DNA from: Mansonella perstans
Taxonomy: Eukaryota; Nematoda; Chromadorea; Rhabditida; Onchocercidae
Direction of reading: 5' to 3'
Length of the DNA: 64,000 bases
Assembly: GCA_037074765.1 (NCBI GenBank)
Contig: JBAMDO010000052.1
Span: forward strand, 1 to 64,000
In this document: one piece after another, positions 1-11,330 of the stretch
How the letters are laid out: each line of letters begins with the position of its first letter
How positions within the stretch are numbered: position 1 is the stretch's first letter
Program-made: the position numbers and the translations under genes
The notes under the pieces: generated by a model
What the model was told of the DNA's origin: nothing
The model's input: the letters and a program-made list of their open reading frames with translations, nothing else
Database searches by the model: none

Positions 1-59
1 GATTTGGAAAATAACTACAAATTCAACAATTAGTAATTTCATGTCAAAAAAAAAAAAAA

Positions 60-3000
60 AATGATAAAAGTGAAAAAAAACTTTGAAGCATTTTGTTGCG
101 TGACCTGCGCGAAGATTGGATCGAGAGCGAAAGATGAAATATTGGATATCGATGACGAACAATGCAGCTTTTCATCGGTGCATGGATAGAATTGCTTTTT
201 ATTGCGCACCTGAAATATAGAGCAAATATTGACTTGGAAGGAACATTTTATTATTCAACACAATAATTTCTTGCTTTTGATAAAAAATCACTTCACTTAC
301 CGGAATATAATACCGCTCTGCTCATCTATTCTACCCACCAGCTGTAGTCTTCTCCGTTTCGCAGCCCTTTCATTCATTGTAGTTTTCATAGCCTTGGGGC
401 ACCATTCCAAAGAATGGAGCTCCATCATGGCTGCGATTTCTTCATCGGAGCGAATATGCGGCATACGGATGAAATAGCCGCATTGCTGGCAGAAGCCTGA
501 AACATGTATGTTGTATTTAAAGTATCCGACAAAATTACTTCAAAAAATTGAATCTAATGTAATATCAAGGAGCTCACCGCTTTGTCTATGTGTTTTCGCC
601 GCATGAATTCGCCATCCTTTCAATGTCCCAAATTTCTTATTACACATGCCGCAATCTGCAAAGATGTCGTGTATTAGAGATTTCTGAATTGATACAAATC
701 ATTCGTGGAAAATTTTATTCTGCGAATTAAACATTTTAAACTTACCAATTAGTACCGATTCATCAGCATTGCGATTCACCCTGTATGGGTCGGTTTCCGG
801 TACAACCAGCTGCCTTTCATACTGAGCCGGTAAACCTTCCAGTACCGACACATGGAAGGCTTCCGGATATGCTGGTGTTTCTTTGCGCCTTTTGTCCACT
901 TCTACTATCGGTACACGTATGGTCCGGGAACGCCTGAAACACATATTCATCACTCTTCCTTGCTCATTTGCTCAACAAACTTTTTATATTTTTCAAATGA
1001 ATGCGTTATAAAACAAATAATACTGTAATATTTTCTTTTTTCGATTAAGCCGATAAAATAAGTTCAATTTTATACTTAATAATGTACCTTTTATGGCATT
1101 TGCATACAAAATGACTTACAATACAATTTCACGCGTTGTAACCACTTCTCGTCTTTCCGGACCATAATTGTTTGCGCTGTCGGTACCACATCGGCACTTT
1201 CCTCGTTGAGGAAAGGCTCCTGTGGTACCTTTTGCCTTTCCATCAACTCTCTTCTTCTTCCTGATCCTGCACCAGTGGCGGTACTGCTTCCACCACTCCC
1301 TGCAGTTCCTGTTGTTCCTCCAGCTGTTCTCGAGTTGATGGAAGACTTTCGTTTTGCAATAATTCCGATCGTGGGACATCTACGCTTTGTCCTTCATCAT
1401 TTCGCTCTAATCTTGCGGTTAAATTGTTGATCTGAAGAAGAATTAGTTAAACCAATTAATAAAGAGTTCAGTGAAACACACACTTTATACTAAATGCCTT
1501 CCGTGACAATTTCATTTAAAAAAATAAGCCTTCATTTGCATAGCCTTTGTTCACTCTTTTATATCAATTTTGACTAACAATATTAGCAAGAAAATCAGAA
1601 ATTATTTGTTTATTAGGTCATGCTTTATACAAAAATTCACCATACTTTATCATAGCATAAATAAATATCAGGAAAAAAAAAAAACATACTAAATTCGCCG
1701 CATTCCGCAAATATCTTTCCAGTACTTCAAAATACAGCGGCTCCTCTCTGCGCAAATAATTTTTTAAATCTGCAAAATTCGGTAAATCTGGGCCAATTTG
1801 GCAATCATTTTCAAACTTCGCATCCATTTGCTGAAAAAATTAAATACTTTAAATTATATAATTGGAAAACGGTTGTCAAAAGTTAAATTCTATACTACTA
1901 AATAACTGAAATACAAATAAAATACTAAATTTCGAAAACAGTGTAGTTTATCATCTAATATAGAAAAGAACAAACTATTCAATACAATAAACTAAATGCC
2001 CAATAAAATACCAACACAATACAAAGCTATGTAATAAAATTACATTTTCTAATCTATCAATAACCCTCTCCATCATGAAAACATGCAAATGTCTTACTAA
2101 TAAGGCATTACGTGCAAAACTTATACTCTGTCATACTCTTCTATTTACTGATAGACCATTTTATTCGACCAGAGACAATTACTGAGAAAAAAAAGGCGAT
2201 CAGTTAACATAATAAGAGAACAAAACAATTAGACATAATCAAAGGCACAGACAATTCCAATGGTCAGATAGATGTTGTGCACTATTTACCGTATCATGAG
2301 TAAGCTTTTGAAAATAAAATAAAACTAAAAATAGTAATTGTAAAGATATTGGAAAAGTAATGAATAGTAAAATAATAACGAAATACTTTAAAGATATTCA
2401 AATTTACTCTTGAAATTGAGTTGAATATACTGTCGGATTATCTGTGATCTACGAATCAGCGGTATATAAATAGAAAATTAAAATAATAAACAGTAAAGAT
2501 GGCACAAAAATTAAAAAAGTAATTACTAGTAACATAATAACTATATAAAAGTTACTTTTGAAATTGAATTGAATATTTCCTTAAATTTTCTGTGGAAAGA
2601 AACTTTTGTTATTTGATGAATTGATATGTCATAAAAATTTCACCGCTGATATATTATATATTAATATTAGAGAGTTTCTTTCATTGCCTAATATTTAGCT
2701 TAAAAGTAAGTAAATAAGAAAAGTGAATTTTAATTGTTGTTTCAGTTTGTTCATATGAAAATTATATTTTTACCGCTTATTATTTCACGCATTTTTTTTA
2801 CTATGGATCACTTTTTCTTTTTTATTAGTATAAGAAAAATATAAAGTTCAAAAATAATAATTTCTTCATTTTAAAAATAAACTTTAATAATTAAAACTTT
2901 CATTGTATTAATTTAAATTAATAGTTAAAACTTTTATTGCATTAATTTAAATTGTTAAAAAAGAAAATTTGCATCAAAAAAAAAAGAAATGAGAAAAAAT

Positions 3001-3428
3001 ATAATTAAATATTATAGTAATTAATTTGAAGGAAAAATTGAATATTCTCTGAATGTGCCAGGAGATAACGGAAAAAACTAACAGAACCAAAAGCTATGAA
3101 AAAACACTTTTTGTTTTTATCAAATTATATTTTGAACTAACTTTTACTTCAGCAATTTCTTGCTTATATTTCTCACATTCTTCCTTCATTGCTTGATGCT
3201 TCGTATGATGTCGCATATTTGCGCAGAATGTAATGATCGTGGACATCATGAAATTGTTCGGTACTTCATCATTCGTTGTCTGATACGATTTATTCTATCA
3301 TCTTGCATATCGTTTGTTGTGTCAAATTTTCCGGATTATTTCCCATTTGAGGAATTTCTGGACTTTGCGAAATATTTCGCACTATGTAAGCATTTTGATT
3401 TGAATATGTTGATGACATACTTCTTGAT
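60..3428 (-). pseudogene. C2H2 zinc-finger gene, copy A (frameshifted)
   Basis: Same exon plan as 19932-23354. Exons as read on the minus strand: 3142-3428, 1690-1830, 1120-1431, 746-933, 578-655, 301-496 and about 60-209. Exons 1690-1830, 746-933 and 578-655 keep frame; the last of these holds the finger CGMCNKK...HAAKTH. Exon 1120-1431 is two bases shorter than its partner, with single-base losses near 1155 and 1247 that break the acidic linker. Exon 301-496 has also lost two bases, one of them in the DDAE codons. The first exon carries an internal stop. As read it cannot encode the full protein. It is either a decaying duplicate or a lower-quality second haplotype. I do not recognise an orthologue by name. 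Confidence 0.7.
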
Positions 3429-3839
3429 CTGACAACAGAAATTACAAGTAAAACCTGAAATTAATCATGAACAAATATTGTAATTGCAATTTTTTGCTTA
3501 CAATGAAATGAAGAATTTCATGCTCTAATGAAATTGTAATGAATTCATAATCAATAAAGAATAACTGATGTTGTAAGTTTGGTTATAAATTGCAATCAAA
3601 TCGTTCAGATAAATTTTAGCATAATCAAATTAATCGATTATGCGGTCATATTATCTCTGAAAAAAAAATAATGAAACAAAATGATCGATTAAGCTGCATT
3701 TTTCATGAAAAATACTTCAAAAGTGAACTTTTATTAAACCAATGATTATCGAAATCTTTCAGATACACTGCAGACATAATTGTTAGTAATTAGCTGGTTG
3801 AATATGTCGCACACATTAAATCGAAATTGTTGGTAATTG

Positions 3840-3925
3840 TTTGAACGGATTTTTTTCGTAAAAAAAAAATAAAATATATATATAAATATTATTTAAATAT
3901 TGGATATCTGAAATGAAAATTTCAT
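3840..3925. repeat. Low-complexity A-run and TA stretch in copy A
   Basis: A run of A followed by an ATATATAT tract ahead of the motif TATTGGATATCTGAAATG. In copy B the tract is longer (24809-24832) and the following motif is doubled. This suggests slippage or local duplication. Confidence 0.6.
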
Positions 3926-4179
3926 GACTTAAAACTTCAATTTCAAATTAATTTTTGAGTTAAGTATTATATACTTTTAGATTATTCATCATTCAAACTA
4001 TGAGACGTTAAATTACGTAATTGTTTCATATCTTAAAGGTTATTTTGAAATTTTATTTATTCCGGAAAAAGGGATGACATACTGCATAACACATTATTTA
4101 CTGCTACATAACGTATGATCATAGCTTCTGTTAATAATTTGTATAATCATGATTTCTGTTAATAATTCTTTCACATATT

Positions 4180-4459
4180 TTAATCAGTTGCTGCCAGTAG
4201 CACCATCAATAATTGTTGCAGTGGCTGAAATAAGGTTAAAATTATTAAATCTTTTATACATTTTAACGCCTTATTGCGGGAAATAAATATGGGATCTGTA
4301 GAATTATGTAAATCACAGGGATCAACAATGGTATGTAGAATAAAAGTGGCTGAAACACTTATCATTCTAATCACTACACTTATTAAAATTTATTTCTGAT
4401 GCAGAATATTACACTGAGTGTTTTATGATAATTGCTAAAATATCTACAACATTTAAGTC
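4180..4459 (-). pseudogene. Secreted-peptide family unit U1 (exons 2 and 3 only)
   Basis: On the minus strand, TTTTCAG at 4460 opens an exon (4383-4459) that reads LKCCRYFSNYHKTLSVIF then a Cys and a stop. It aligns with the exon at 31053-31128. A second acceptor, TTATTTCAG, opens a tail exon ending at about 4190 with PLQQLLMVLLAATD. Relative to the plus-strand unit, the first codon has lost one base, so the frame into exon 2 must differ. Upstream I see a splice donor at the expected place (GTAAGCCG near 4575) but no signal peptide. Probably a decayed or incomplete member. Confidence 0.45.
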
Positions 4460-4607
4460 CTGAAAATGATTACAAAATCAATGACTTCAATTTCACGAAA
4501 GCACTCGATATCGCATTTGAATTATTTGAATTATAGTTATTGATTAGTCTGTAGGAATTCTGATAATAACGGCTTACTATATTCAATCCCCGAGTCTCGC
4601 TACCAGT

Positions 4608-4870
4608 TAAAAATCCAAATTTGTTATTTCCACTCAGTTGAAAGATTAGAAGGCAAAGGAGAGACTAGTAGGTTATAGACAATGACTTTAGGCAGGGAAT
4701 AATATTTTGACATCATATTACGCTCTCGAAATAATTTTTTAACATTTGAATTGAACACGGTGATGTTGCTATAAAGCAGTTGGATTTGAATGAATTTCAC
4801 GCCACATTTTTCAAGAAAATTAAAAATGAAAAAGTTGACACCAATGCACTTTTTTGGGGGAAAAAAGATA
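4608..4870. repeat. Dispersed ~250-base repeat, copy 1
   Basis: This stretch (CCACTCAGTTGAAAGATTAG ... TATTTTGACATCA ... AAGAAAATTAAAAATGAAAA) recurs at 5120-5360 and 8170-8430, and in the duplicate at about 25610-25820 and 26070-26310. All copies are in the same orientation. No coding frame runs through it. It appears to be part of the larger unit that carries the peptide-family exons. Confidence 0.6.
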
Positions 4871-5119
4871 TGACATATTGTTCGTTAAAAACAAGAATTC
4901 CCCCCTCATTTCGGTGGAAATGGTTTCCATTATTTAGAAAGCGGAAGCATGTTCATCCGATTCGGCAAATAACTGCTTTTGTCTTCACATTTTTCCAAAA
5001 CAAAATATTTTGTAAAAGCGTCAAACTGTAAAACCTTTTCATAAACTTAACTTACCGGATCATTTGCGTGTTACCTTACATGTGTTCAGTCAACGAATGT
5101 GCATTATATACTTTGGTTA

Positions 5120-5360
5120 AGAATTCAGATCTGTTATTGCCACTCTGTTGAAAAATCAAAAGACAAAAAGAAGACTATTAGGATTTCAACAAATACTTAG
5201 CGCGGGAAAAAATATTTTGACATCAAATTATGGTCTCGAAATTGTTCTTTAAAGACTGAATTGAACATAAGAATATTGCAATAAAAAAGTTAGATTAAAA
5301 ATAGTGAATACGAATGAATTTCAGCCCATATTTATCAAGAAAATTAAAAATGAAAAGATT
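5120..5360. repeat. Dispersed ~250-base repeat, copy 2
   Basis: Diverged relative of 4608-4870: the shared blocks CCACTCTGTTGAAAAATCAA, TATTTTGACATCAAATTATG and CAAGAAAATTAAAAATGAAA occur in the same order and spacing. Confidence 0.6.
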
Positions 5361-5429
5361 ATAGTATATAGACATTGTATATGAAATGAAAAATGAAGGA
5401 GTATAGCATATTGACATTATGTAATTACA

Positions 5430-5600
5430 GTGTTTTAAAAGTGTTTAAGTAAATATTTTAATGGTATGGGAGCACAGTATTCTAAAATTGCATTAGTACG
5501 GTGCTATAATATTGTGTGAATGCGAGTTTAGCATTTTAATATTGTGTGAGTACAGTATTTTAAGAGTGTGAGTATTGTATTTTAAAACTGTGTGAGGCGA
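5430..5600. repeat. Degenerate minisatellite (TATTGTGTGAGTACAGTATTTTAA type)
   Basis: Several imperfect 25-35 base units built from TATTGTGTGA, ACAGTATTTTAA and AGTGTGAG. The same array is present at about 26375-26545 in copy B with small unit-level deletions. Confidence 0.5.
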
Positions 5601-6932
5601 ATATTAGCTAACGTTTCTTTACTTTTTTCCGTTCTTCAAATCACATTATATTTAGACATGGCAATAGAAGATATTACTATTTTTTCGGTTGTATACTATC
5701 AATCAAGTACGTTTTATTGCCTTTATTTTTATTTCCTCATTCCTTTTGCAATTACAGTAACATCTCTGCTGTCATTATTTCTGTCATACTAAGCAAAGTT
5801 TGTTTGAATTATTTTTTTAGTTATTCGTTGAAATTTTTTCTTGGAAAAATGCTGAAATTTCCTCCTGGCTGCAGGAAATGAAAACTGTAACATTAGTTGA
5901 AATAATTTTAGATTGAGCATTTTCAAAAAGAATTTTCCACTTTGTAACACTTTTATTTGCATTTATGGAAAGAAGATATAGGTTTTTTCGAAAAATAAAA
6001 TCAAGTTTCGAATAAAAATAAGAGAAGAAATGGACATGCATGAAATTTTACTAATTTAATTTCATTAATGATGAAATGCGGGACTATTAACTGATACATA
6101 CCAAAAATTTTGTGTTGGCCAGGCAATGCTGCTAAAATTTCATGAAGGGCACCCACATTTGCGGGCTGCCATGAATAAATCATTAGGTACATGAATAATA
6201 CAGTTGGATGTGGCAAATCAGGAAATTAGTAGAAAATCGAAGTTATGATAGTTAATGATGCGGTACCATAAATTCAAAATTTGATAGTAGGTAAAGAAAT
6301 AATTATCACATTCGACTAAACAAACGTAATTTGAAAAATGCTGTTAACTTGTTACTAAGAAAGACGGATATTTTTCTTTGTTAATTAGATTATATATAAT
6401 GTTTGACTTTTTTCCAAAACAAAAATTATAAATTAAATTTTTGATGTTGCAAAACACAACTGATCACTGAAAGAGTGAGAAAGATTGACATCAGTACAGT
6501 TGCTATCATTATTGTTATCATTAGTATTATCTTTTTATTCATATCTAAGCAGCCATTTTGATAGATTTTTTCATGCTAACATATTTTTCATTATAGCAAC
6601 TAATACTGAATTAGCACAAATGTTACAGCAAAACAAAATTTTAAAGAAAAGTGAAAGTGGAATTCTCAATTTTTCTGATAATTTGATATTGTTCCAATCC
6701 ATTTCTGGAAATACTTTTTAAGTCTCTGAAATAAAACTAACATTATTAAATCTTTGAAACTTTTTGCATATTTCGCTAATTTATTGCAAAGAACAACAAT
6801 GTGATGTGATCTGTAGAGTTATGAATATCACAAGGATCAATTATATAAGTAAACGGATTGTAAAATTTTGCTTGAATTACTTTAATTATAATAATTGAAT
6901 CTTTTGCAGGAAATCTGATAATAACTGCTTAC

Positions 6933-7115
6933 TACAATAAAACGTTCAAAACGATTTCGTATTTTGGGATCCGCATATGGACCGGAGGTAATGGTTTTCA
7001 CAGGAGGAGAAGTCGAAGCATCTCTTACATTGTGGATACACCGATGTGCTTCCGTGAAGCTTGCGAGAATAATAAACGTAATAAACATGCAAACAGTGGA
7101 GCGTAACAACTGCAT
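6933..7115 (-). CDS. Secreted-peptide family unit U2, signal exon
   Basis: The ATG at 7115 opens 61 codons ending at a clean donor (GTAAGCAG, 6932 downwards). The start MQLLRSTVCMFITFIILASF is a textbook signal peptide, with likely cleavage after FTEA. The mature part begins HRCIHNVRD and ends with ADPKIRNRFERFIV, which aligns with DPEVQTIFNKLFK at the same place in the plus-strand unit at 30771. A tail-type acceptor TTTATTTCAG lies near 6723. I could not find a convincing LKCC exon between, so this unit may be incomplete. Predicted to be secreted; function unknown. Confidence 0.55.
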
Positions 7116-7947
7116 TACTGAAATATAAAATCAGCATTTTATACAGTCAATGAGATTATAAATTTGTCCATTATAGTAATTAAACATAACGATTATCGAT
7201 TGGTGCTATCAATTGTTATTATTGCTGATATTGTTTAAATAGAAAAATTAAAGGGAATACTAGTTAACTTTTTTGAAGTCAAAATATTTCTTTCATTTCA
7301 AACTGATTTGTAATATAAATTATTATTAGTTACCAATCTCTTGATGTAGTATAAATTTGTGTAACATGTTCGCTCATTCATTTTTGTAGTTATTTTTCGA
7401 CTTTCTTTCATTTTATCAAAAAGTTTAAAAAAGTTCAAAAAATTAACGAAATTGATTATTTTCTAATATTTAATAGTGGAATTCCAAAAGTATTAAAAAG
7501 GTTGTGCTAATAGATATACAATCTTAAATCTTACTTGGTTTAAATACCAAACAAAGAAAATTCAAAGATGGTGAAACAGCGAGCGTTTGTTGAAGGCAAC
7601 AGTTACGCCCACTTTGGTGGAAGTAATTGTCGTTTTACAAATAGGAAGTTTAAAAGAGGAACTAATGAACTTGTTTATTGTTTATTCATTAATATGAAAT
7701 TTGTCATTTTTTAAAAGTTGAGAAATTTTAGAAAAACTTGTCCATTGTTCGCGAGAAAGTAACAATTTGCTCTAAATCCGCTAAAAATGATTTTTTTGGA
7801 GATTAAAAAACTTGTTTATTATTCGTTAAAAACAAGATTTTACTCCTAGTTCGGGAAAAGATTTCATTGTTTAGAAAAGGAAAGTTTAAAAAAAAGGAAA
7901 TTGTTGAAAAATCTATTGGATGATATTTTAAGTATATTACCTTACAG

Positions 7948-8056
7948 ATATTCAGGAAAACTTTCAATTCCAATGGATTGTGGGAACAAGAACTGTGGTC
8001 TTTATATTTATGCAGAGACAATGTTTTGGAGAGAATTGCTAAACTTCTTTACTTGA
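7948..8056 (+). CDS. Exon-like ORF with GNKN-Cys-LYI motif, copy A
   Basis: After CTTACAG at 7947 an open frame reads CGNKNCGLYIYAE and ends in a stop at 8054-8056. Its paralogue at 28999-29103 keeps the spacing and the GNKN-x-C-LYI core although the DNA has diverged. Upstream, 7625-7690 holds a related frame around GGSNCRFTNRKFKRGTNELV, broken from its 5' part by one lost base. It may be the 3' part of a second small Cys-containing gene lying divergently from the signal exon at 7115. No start or signal peptide was found. Confidence 0.35.
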
Positions 8057-8059
8057 TAA

Positions 8060-9340
8060 CTAAATTTTATGTTAATAACATCAGTTTAGTCGAAAAGTGG
8101 ACATAATTTCATTTTACTTGGAAAATTGAAATGGCAAGATTAACATGTAGCATATTTTAGGGCAAGGATTGACATTTACACTCAGATGGAAAATTAAAAG
8201 AAAAAAAGCGCCCATAGGATTTCGACAAATACTTTATGCAAGAAAAAGTATTTTGACATGAAATTATGGAATCGAAATTTTGTTTAAAATTTGAACCGGT
8301 AATAGCGATACTGCTGTAAAACAATTAGATTAAAAATGGTGAAAGCGAGTGAATTTCAAGTCCACATTTTTCTATAATATTAAAAGTGAATAGGCTGACA
8401 TCAGTGCACTTTTTTTGGAGAAGATGATAAGACACCATAAAATTAAAAATGGGTTGGTTGGAATATACGGTATTTTTAATTTTCCAATCTGCAGTAAGAA
8501 TTCATGATTTAATCATTTACTGATAATTCATTGTCAGTCAAACTGTTGAATAAAAATCGAAAAAAGATAGAAAAGGAAGAGGCCAATTCGAAGAAATTTT
8601 TTGGCATTTGGTCCCTTTAGAGGGACTTATTTATCCAAGTGCTCTTAATGACAGCGATTACAATGATCAAACGCGATACTACAACAGCTTCGTGGTATGT
8701 TTTTATTATAATTTTTACGCACTGTTTTATCATGAATTCAATATTTATTCCAGCACTTAAGTAGCTAAGAAAAGTATTTGCATAATTTCATAATTTCATT
8801 GTTGATCAAATTTTCTAAATTAAAACACACTTTTTCAAAGTTCAAAACTAGTGTTGCCGGTTCATTGAAATCAAATCACTATACAGAATGGTATCTTGTC
8901 AGTAAAACTAAGCAAACATCAACTAATATTGCGGATTATGCAAGAAAGAGATTTCGATAAGTATGCACGGCTATAAATACGAAAGACGCTTGATATTCAC
9001 AAAGATTAGGCTAAGTGCCAGTTGAACTTCATGATAACTCTGCGAAACTTACAATATCTTCTAGCTATCTTTTAGCTATTCTAATTGTCCATATTCCTTT
9101 CCTTACAGCAAGGTTGCTTTTAACAAATAAAAAACAATAAATGAATGCTGATAAGAACAGGTCGGCCAAGAAATTTGGTCCTCATTATTTTTCTTAATCT
9201 ATTACTTCAAATAATTTGATTTTTTTCCCTCATGTACTTTTTCTCGAATTTTAAGTTATTTTTTTGTAGTACGAAAAAGAATGAAAATTACTAGACGAAG
9301 TTAACTAATGTTCCTACAAATTTAACTGAAGATAATATAA
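8060..9340. other. Non-coding spacer
   Basis: Apart from the repeat at 8170-8430, this is AT-rich with only short shadow frames. I see no gene. Confidence 0.5.
8170..8430. repeat. Dispersed ~250-base repeat, copy 3
   Basis: Third relative of 4608-4870, with ACACTCAGATGGAAAATTAA, TATTTTGACATGAAATTATG and TGACATCAGTGCACTTTTTT in order. It lies outside the near-identical duplication, so the family is older than that event. Confidence 0.55.
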
Positions 9341-9344
9341 TATG

Positions 9345-9465
9345 TACATGAAGTGTTACCTTGAACACGAATACGATCGTATAAAATACTTCCGTGAAGC
9401 TTCTAGATGTATTAAACGTAATGAAAACGTAAGCAATAAATTGCAACAATTACATGCTGCAATAA
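9345..9465 (-). pseudogene. Secreted-peptide family unit U0, decayed signal exon
   Basis: The minus strand carries ATG, TTGTTGCAATTT, TTTAATACATCTAGAAGC and TTCACGGAAG in the same order as the signal exon at 27958-28127. Here the second codon is a stop (ATG TAA) and the frame is broken. This is a relic of a family member. Confidence 0.55.
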
Positions 9466-9599
9466 AAAATCTACATTTTGTGCAGTCAATGAGTGCAGTC
9501 ACTGAAGTCATGAATTTGTTTATCATAATTGTCGAACCCAGCAGTTATCGACTTATTAATTTTAAATTGTTTAATTTCTAACTGTTTAATTTTAAACTA

Positions 9600-10366
9600 A
9601 ATCGAAATACAAATGAATCTTAGTTATCTCTTTATCAGCAATCTTTTATGGGAAAATACGGCGAAAGAAAAATTTTTATTCAATATAATATAATTTACAA
9701 AGCATCAGTGCATTGTTTTTTTGAATGGAAATTTTCTGTCGAAGTCATTTTTCTTAACCTAAATTTCAATTTCGAAACTTTTTCTTCATTATGGAAATTT
9801 TGAGGATAAGTAGAAATATTGGTGCATTTGGTCAGTGTGCTTTGTATTGCAAAATTTTGAAATTGAAAAAAAAATAAAAAAAATTGGAAAATGCTACTTA
9901 TCTTTTTATTTCATTCATATTCCTAAGATCGCAAGGCTCATATTGCATGAGATGTTAGTGTGATTTTTCTGTTCTTTCTAAAGTCCGAAAATTTTTTTCT
10001 GTAAATTTGATTCGTCTGATTTATCACTTTTCAAAAAAAGCTCATTGAATCAATGTTTCTATTGGATGAAACCGAAAAATAAAGACTCGATATTAACATC
10101 AAAGCAACAGATTGATCATTTACTGCGTTCTGGTTCCATCCACCTAAATTTAAATCTTTTTGAGGTGATGGTTTTTGAGATGATCATTGTGATTACATCA
10201 CATTACTTGATTAGAGGAAAATGTTTCCACGTTTCCCAAAATATATCGAGGACTTTGAGTGTTCTCAATCAGTGCTTGATTATCCATTCCCTCATCATAT
10301 CAAGTCTTCTGGTTTGAATTCCTCCTGATCGTCATTACCTTTTGAGATAATTAAGTAAGCTAGGAT
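9600..10366. other. Non-coding spacer
   Basis: AT-rich with several A and T runs. An open frame of 90 codons at 10045-10317 has no recognisable motif, and I do not support it as a gene. Confidence 0.4.
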
Positions 10367-10730
10367 TTATAAAATCGATCGTATTACTTTAGCGTAAGTC
10401 AGCGGCCCGGCTTCAACATACCCTTGATATCTACGATTAGTGTTATGAGTTCCCTTTCCCATAACAATTTCGTCCAATAGCTCTTCTTCCCTTTTGCTTA
10501 GTCCTATTAAATCGCTCATAGAGTCCACTACTGCAAGGGCTTTCGGTGCTGTATTTTCCCAAACCACTTGATCTCGAATTGCTGCTGTTTTTTCTGCACG
10601 CCGAAAAATTTGGCTTGCGAGGCGTTAGATCCATTATCTTAGCTTCGTTGAAAAGATCTTCCAACTTTTGCTTTGCCAAACGCGCACTTTTGAGTACAGT
10701 GACAAAAATCCCGGCTCATTGCGCCAAAAA
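10367..10730 (-). pseudogene. Unrecognised gene fragment with frameshifts
   Basis: This is a patch of more balanced base use. The minus strand reads LAKQKLEDLFNEAKIMDLTP in one frame. It then continues in another with RRAEKTAAIRDQVVWENTAP and LSKREEELLDEIVMGKGTHN, ending at AKVIRSIL and a stop at about 10367. The text looks protein-like (helical, charged) and the switch of frame near 10600 suggests an old coding sequence that has lost a base, or a hidden intron. I cannot name a family. A processed copy or a transferred endosymbiont fragment are possible but unproven. Confidence 0.4.
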
Positions 10731-10991
10731 ATTGAAAATAAGTTAGCTATGGAAATAAGTGAGCTTTGGCTTAAGATGAAGCAAAATGAATGACTTTATT
10801 TCATGGAGTTCTTGAGCTCTTAGTTCTATCGCATTATTAAGTAATGGTGTAAAACCGAAGCTTACTTTTGATAGTAATTTTGTTTGTGCAAAATTAAAAT
10901 TTTTGTTATTTCAATATTTTAGCATGCTATTTTACTAAAGTAAAATAAGGCACAACTGTGTTTTGAATGATTCAATAACAAATTTCACTGA

Positions 10992-11330
10992 TTACTTAGC
11001 AAAGTTGTAAACTGCTATAATTTTCGAAGGAATCAATAACGGGATACAATAGTGTGATATTTCATGAAGGAAGGTGGAGATAGGGTAATCCACAAAAATA
11101 TATAATAGCCGATCATTTTTCATGCTTAACAATGATGAAGGCGCAAATAAAAGAGACAATCTCCGCTTATGATAAGTTTTAAATGTTATTTGAATATGTA
11201 TTGGATGAATTTGTATTGGAATAACTAATGCATTTGATTCTCTTCGTTTTGCATCTTCTTCGTTACTTATTTTGACTAAATTTGCCCAATAGTATTTCTG
11301 ATTCACCGCTGGTGCATCTGTAGGAAATGA
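10992..11330 (-). CDS. Possible single exon of unknown gene
   Basis: After CCTACAG near 11324 the minus strand stays open for over 100 codons. It starts APAVNQKYYWANLVKISNEE and continues through DAKRRESNALVIPIQIHPI. The first 60 residues look like real protein; the remainder, to the stop at 10992, looks less so. I found no partner exons and no clear donor. Confidence 0.25.
   Translation of the reverse strand, partial: SFPTDAPAVNQKYYWANLVKISNEEDAKRRESNALVIPIQIHPIHIQITFKTYHKRRLSLLFAPSSLLSMKNDRLLYIFVDYPISTFLHEISHYCIPLLIPSKIIAVYNFAK

Larger units (their letters stand above)
29..5990. repeat. Segmental duplication, copy A
   Basis: This block matches 19936-26930 almost base for base; differences are scattered substitutions and one- to few-base indels. 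Homology starts at the shared ATTAGTAATTTCAT (29 here, 19936 in copy B). It stays near identical until about 5990, where similarity falls sharply although a weaker relationship continues. Copy A lacks about 1 kb that copy B has (23440-24465), the junction being near 3510. It has about 50 bases near 4610-4665 that copy B lacks. It contains zinc-finger gene copy A and one degenerate secreted-peptide unit. It could be a true recent tandem duplication or two haplotypes placed in series by the assembler; sequence alone cannot decide. Confidence 0.9.
6000..8060. repeat. Older paralogous block (pairs with about 26940-29105)
   Basis: Downstream of the near-identical duplication the two loci still align, but with many substitutions and indels. 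Shared landmarks in order are TGGACATGCA, ATTAAATCTTTGAAACTTT, the signal-peptide exon, GTTTGTTGAAG.CAACAGTT, and the exon with GNKN. This marks an older duplication round beneath the recent one. Confidence 0.65.

Noticed and set aside
1206..1430. Plus-strand Pro/Val-rich frame, repeated at 21136-21345
   Set aside because: It is the reverse reading of the Gln/Glu-rich acidic linker exon of the zinc-finger gene.
3160..3432. Plus-strand open frame of 90 codons, repeated at 23087-23338
   Set aside because: It lies opposite the first zinc-finger gene exon, whose splice sites fit the minus strand.
9342..9581. Plus-strand open frame of 79 codons
   Set aside because: It reads across the reverse complement of a decayed peptide-family signal exon; no motif in this direction.
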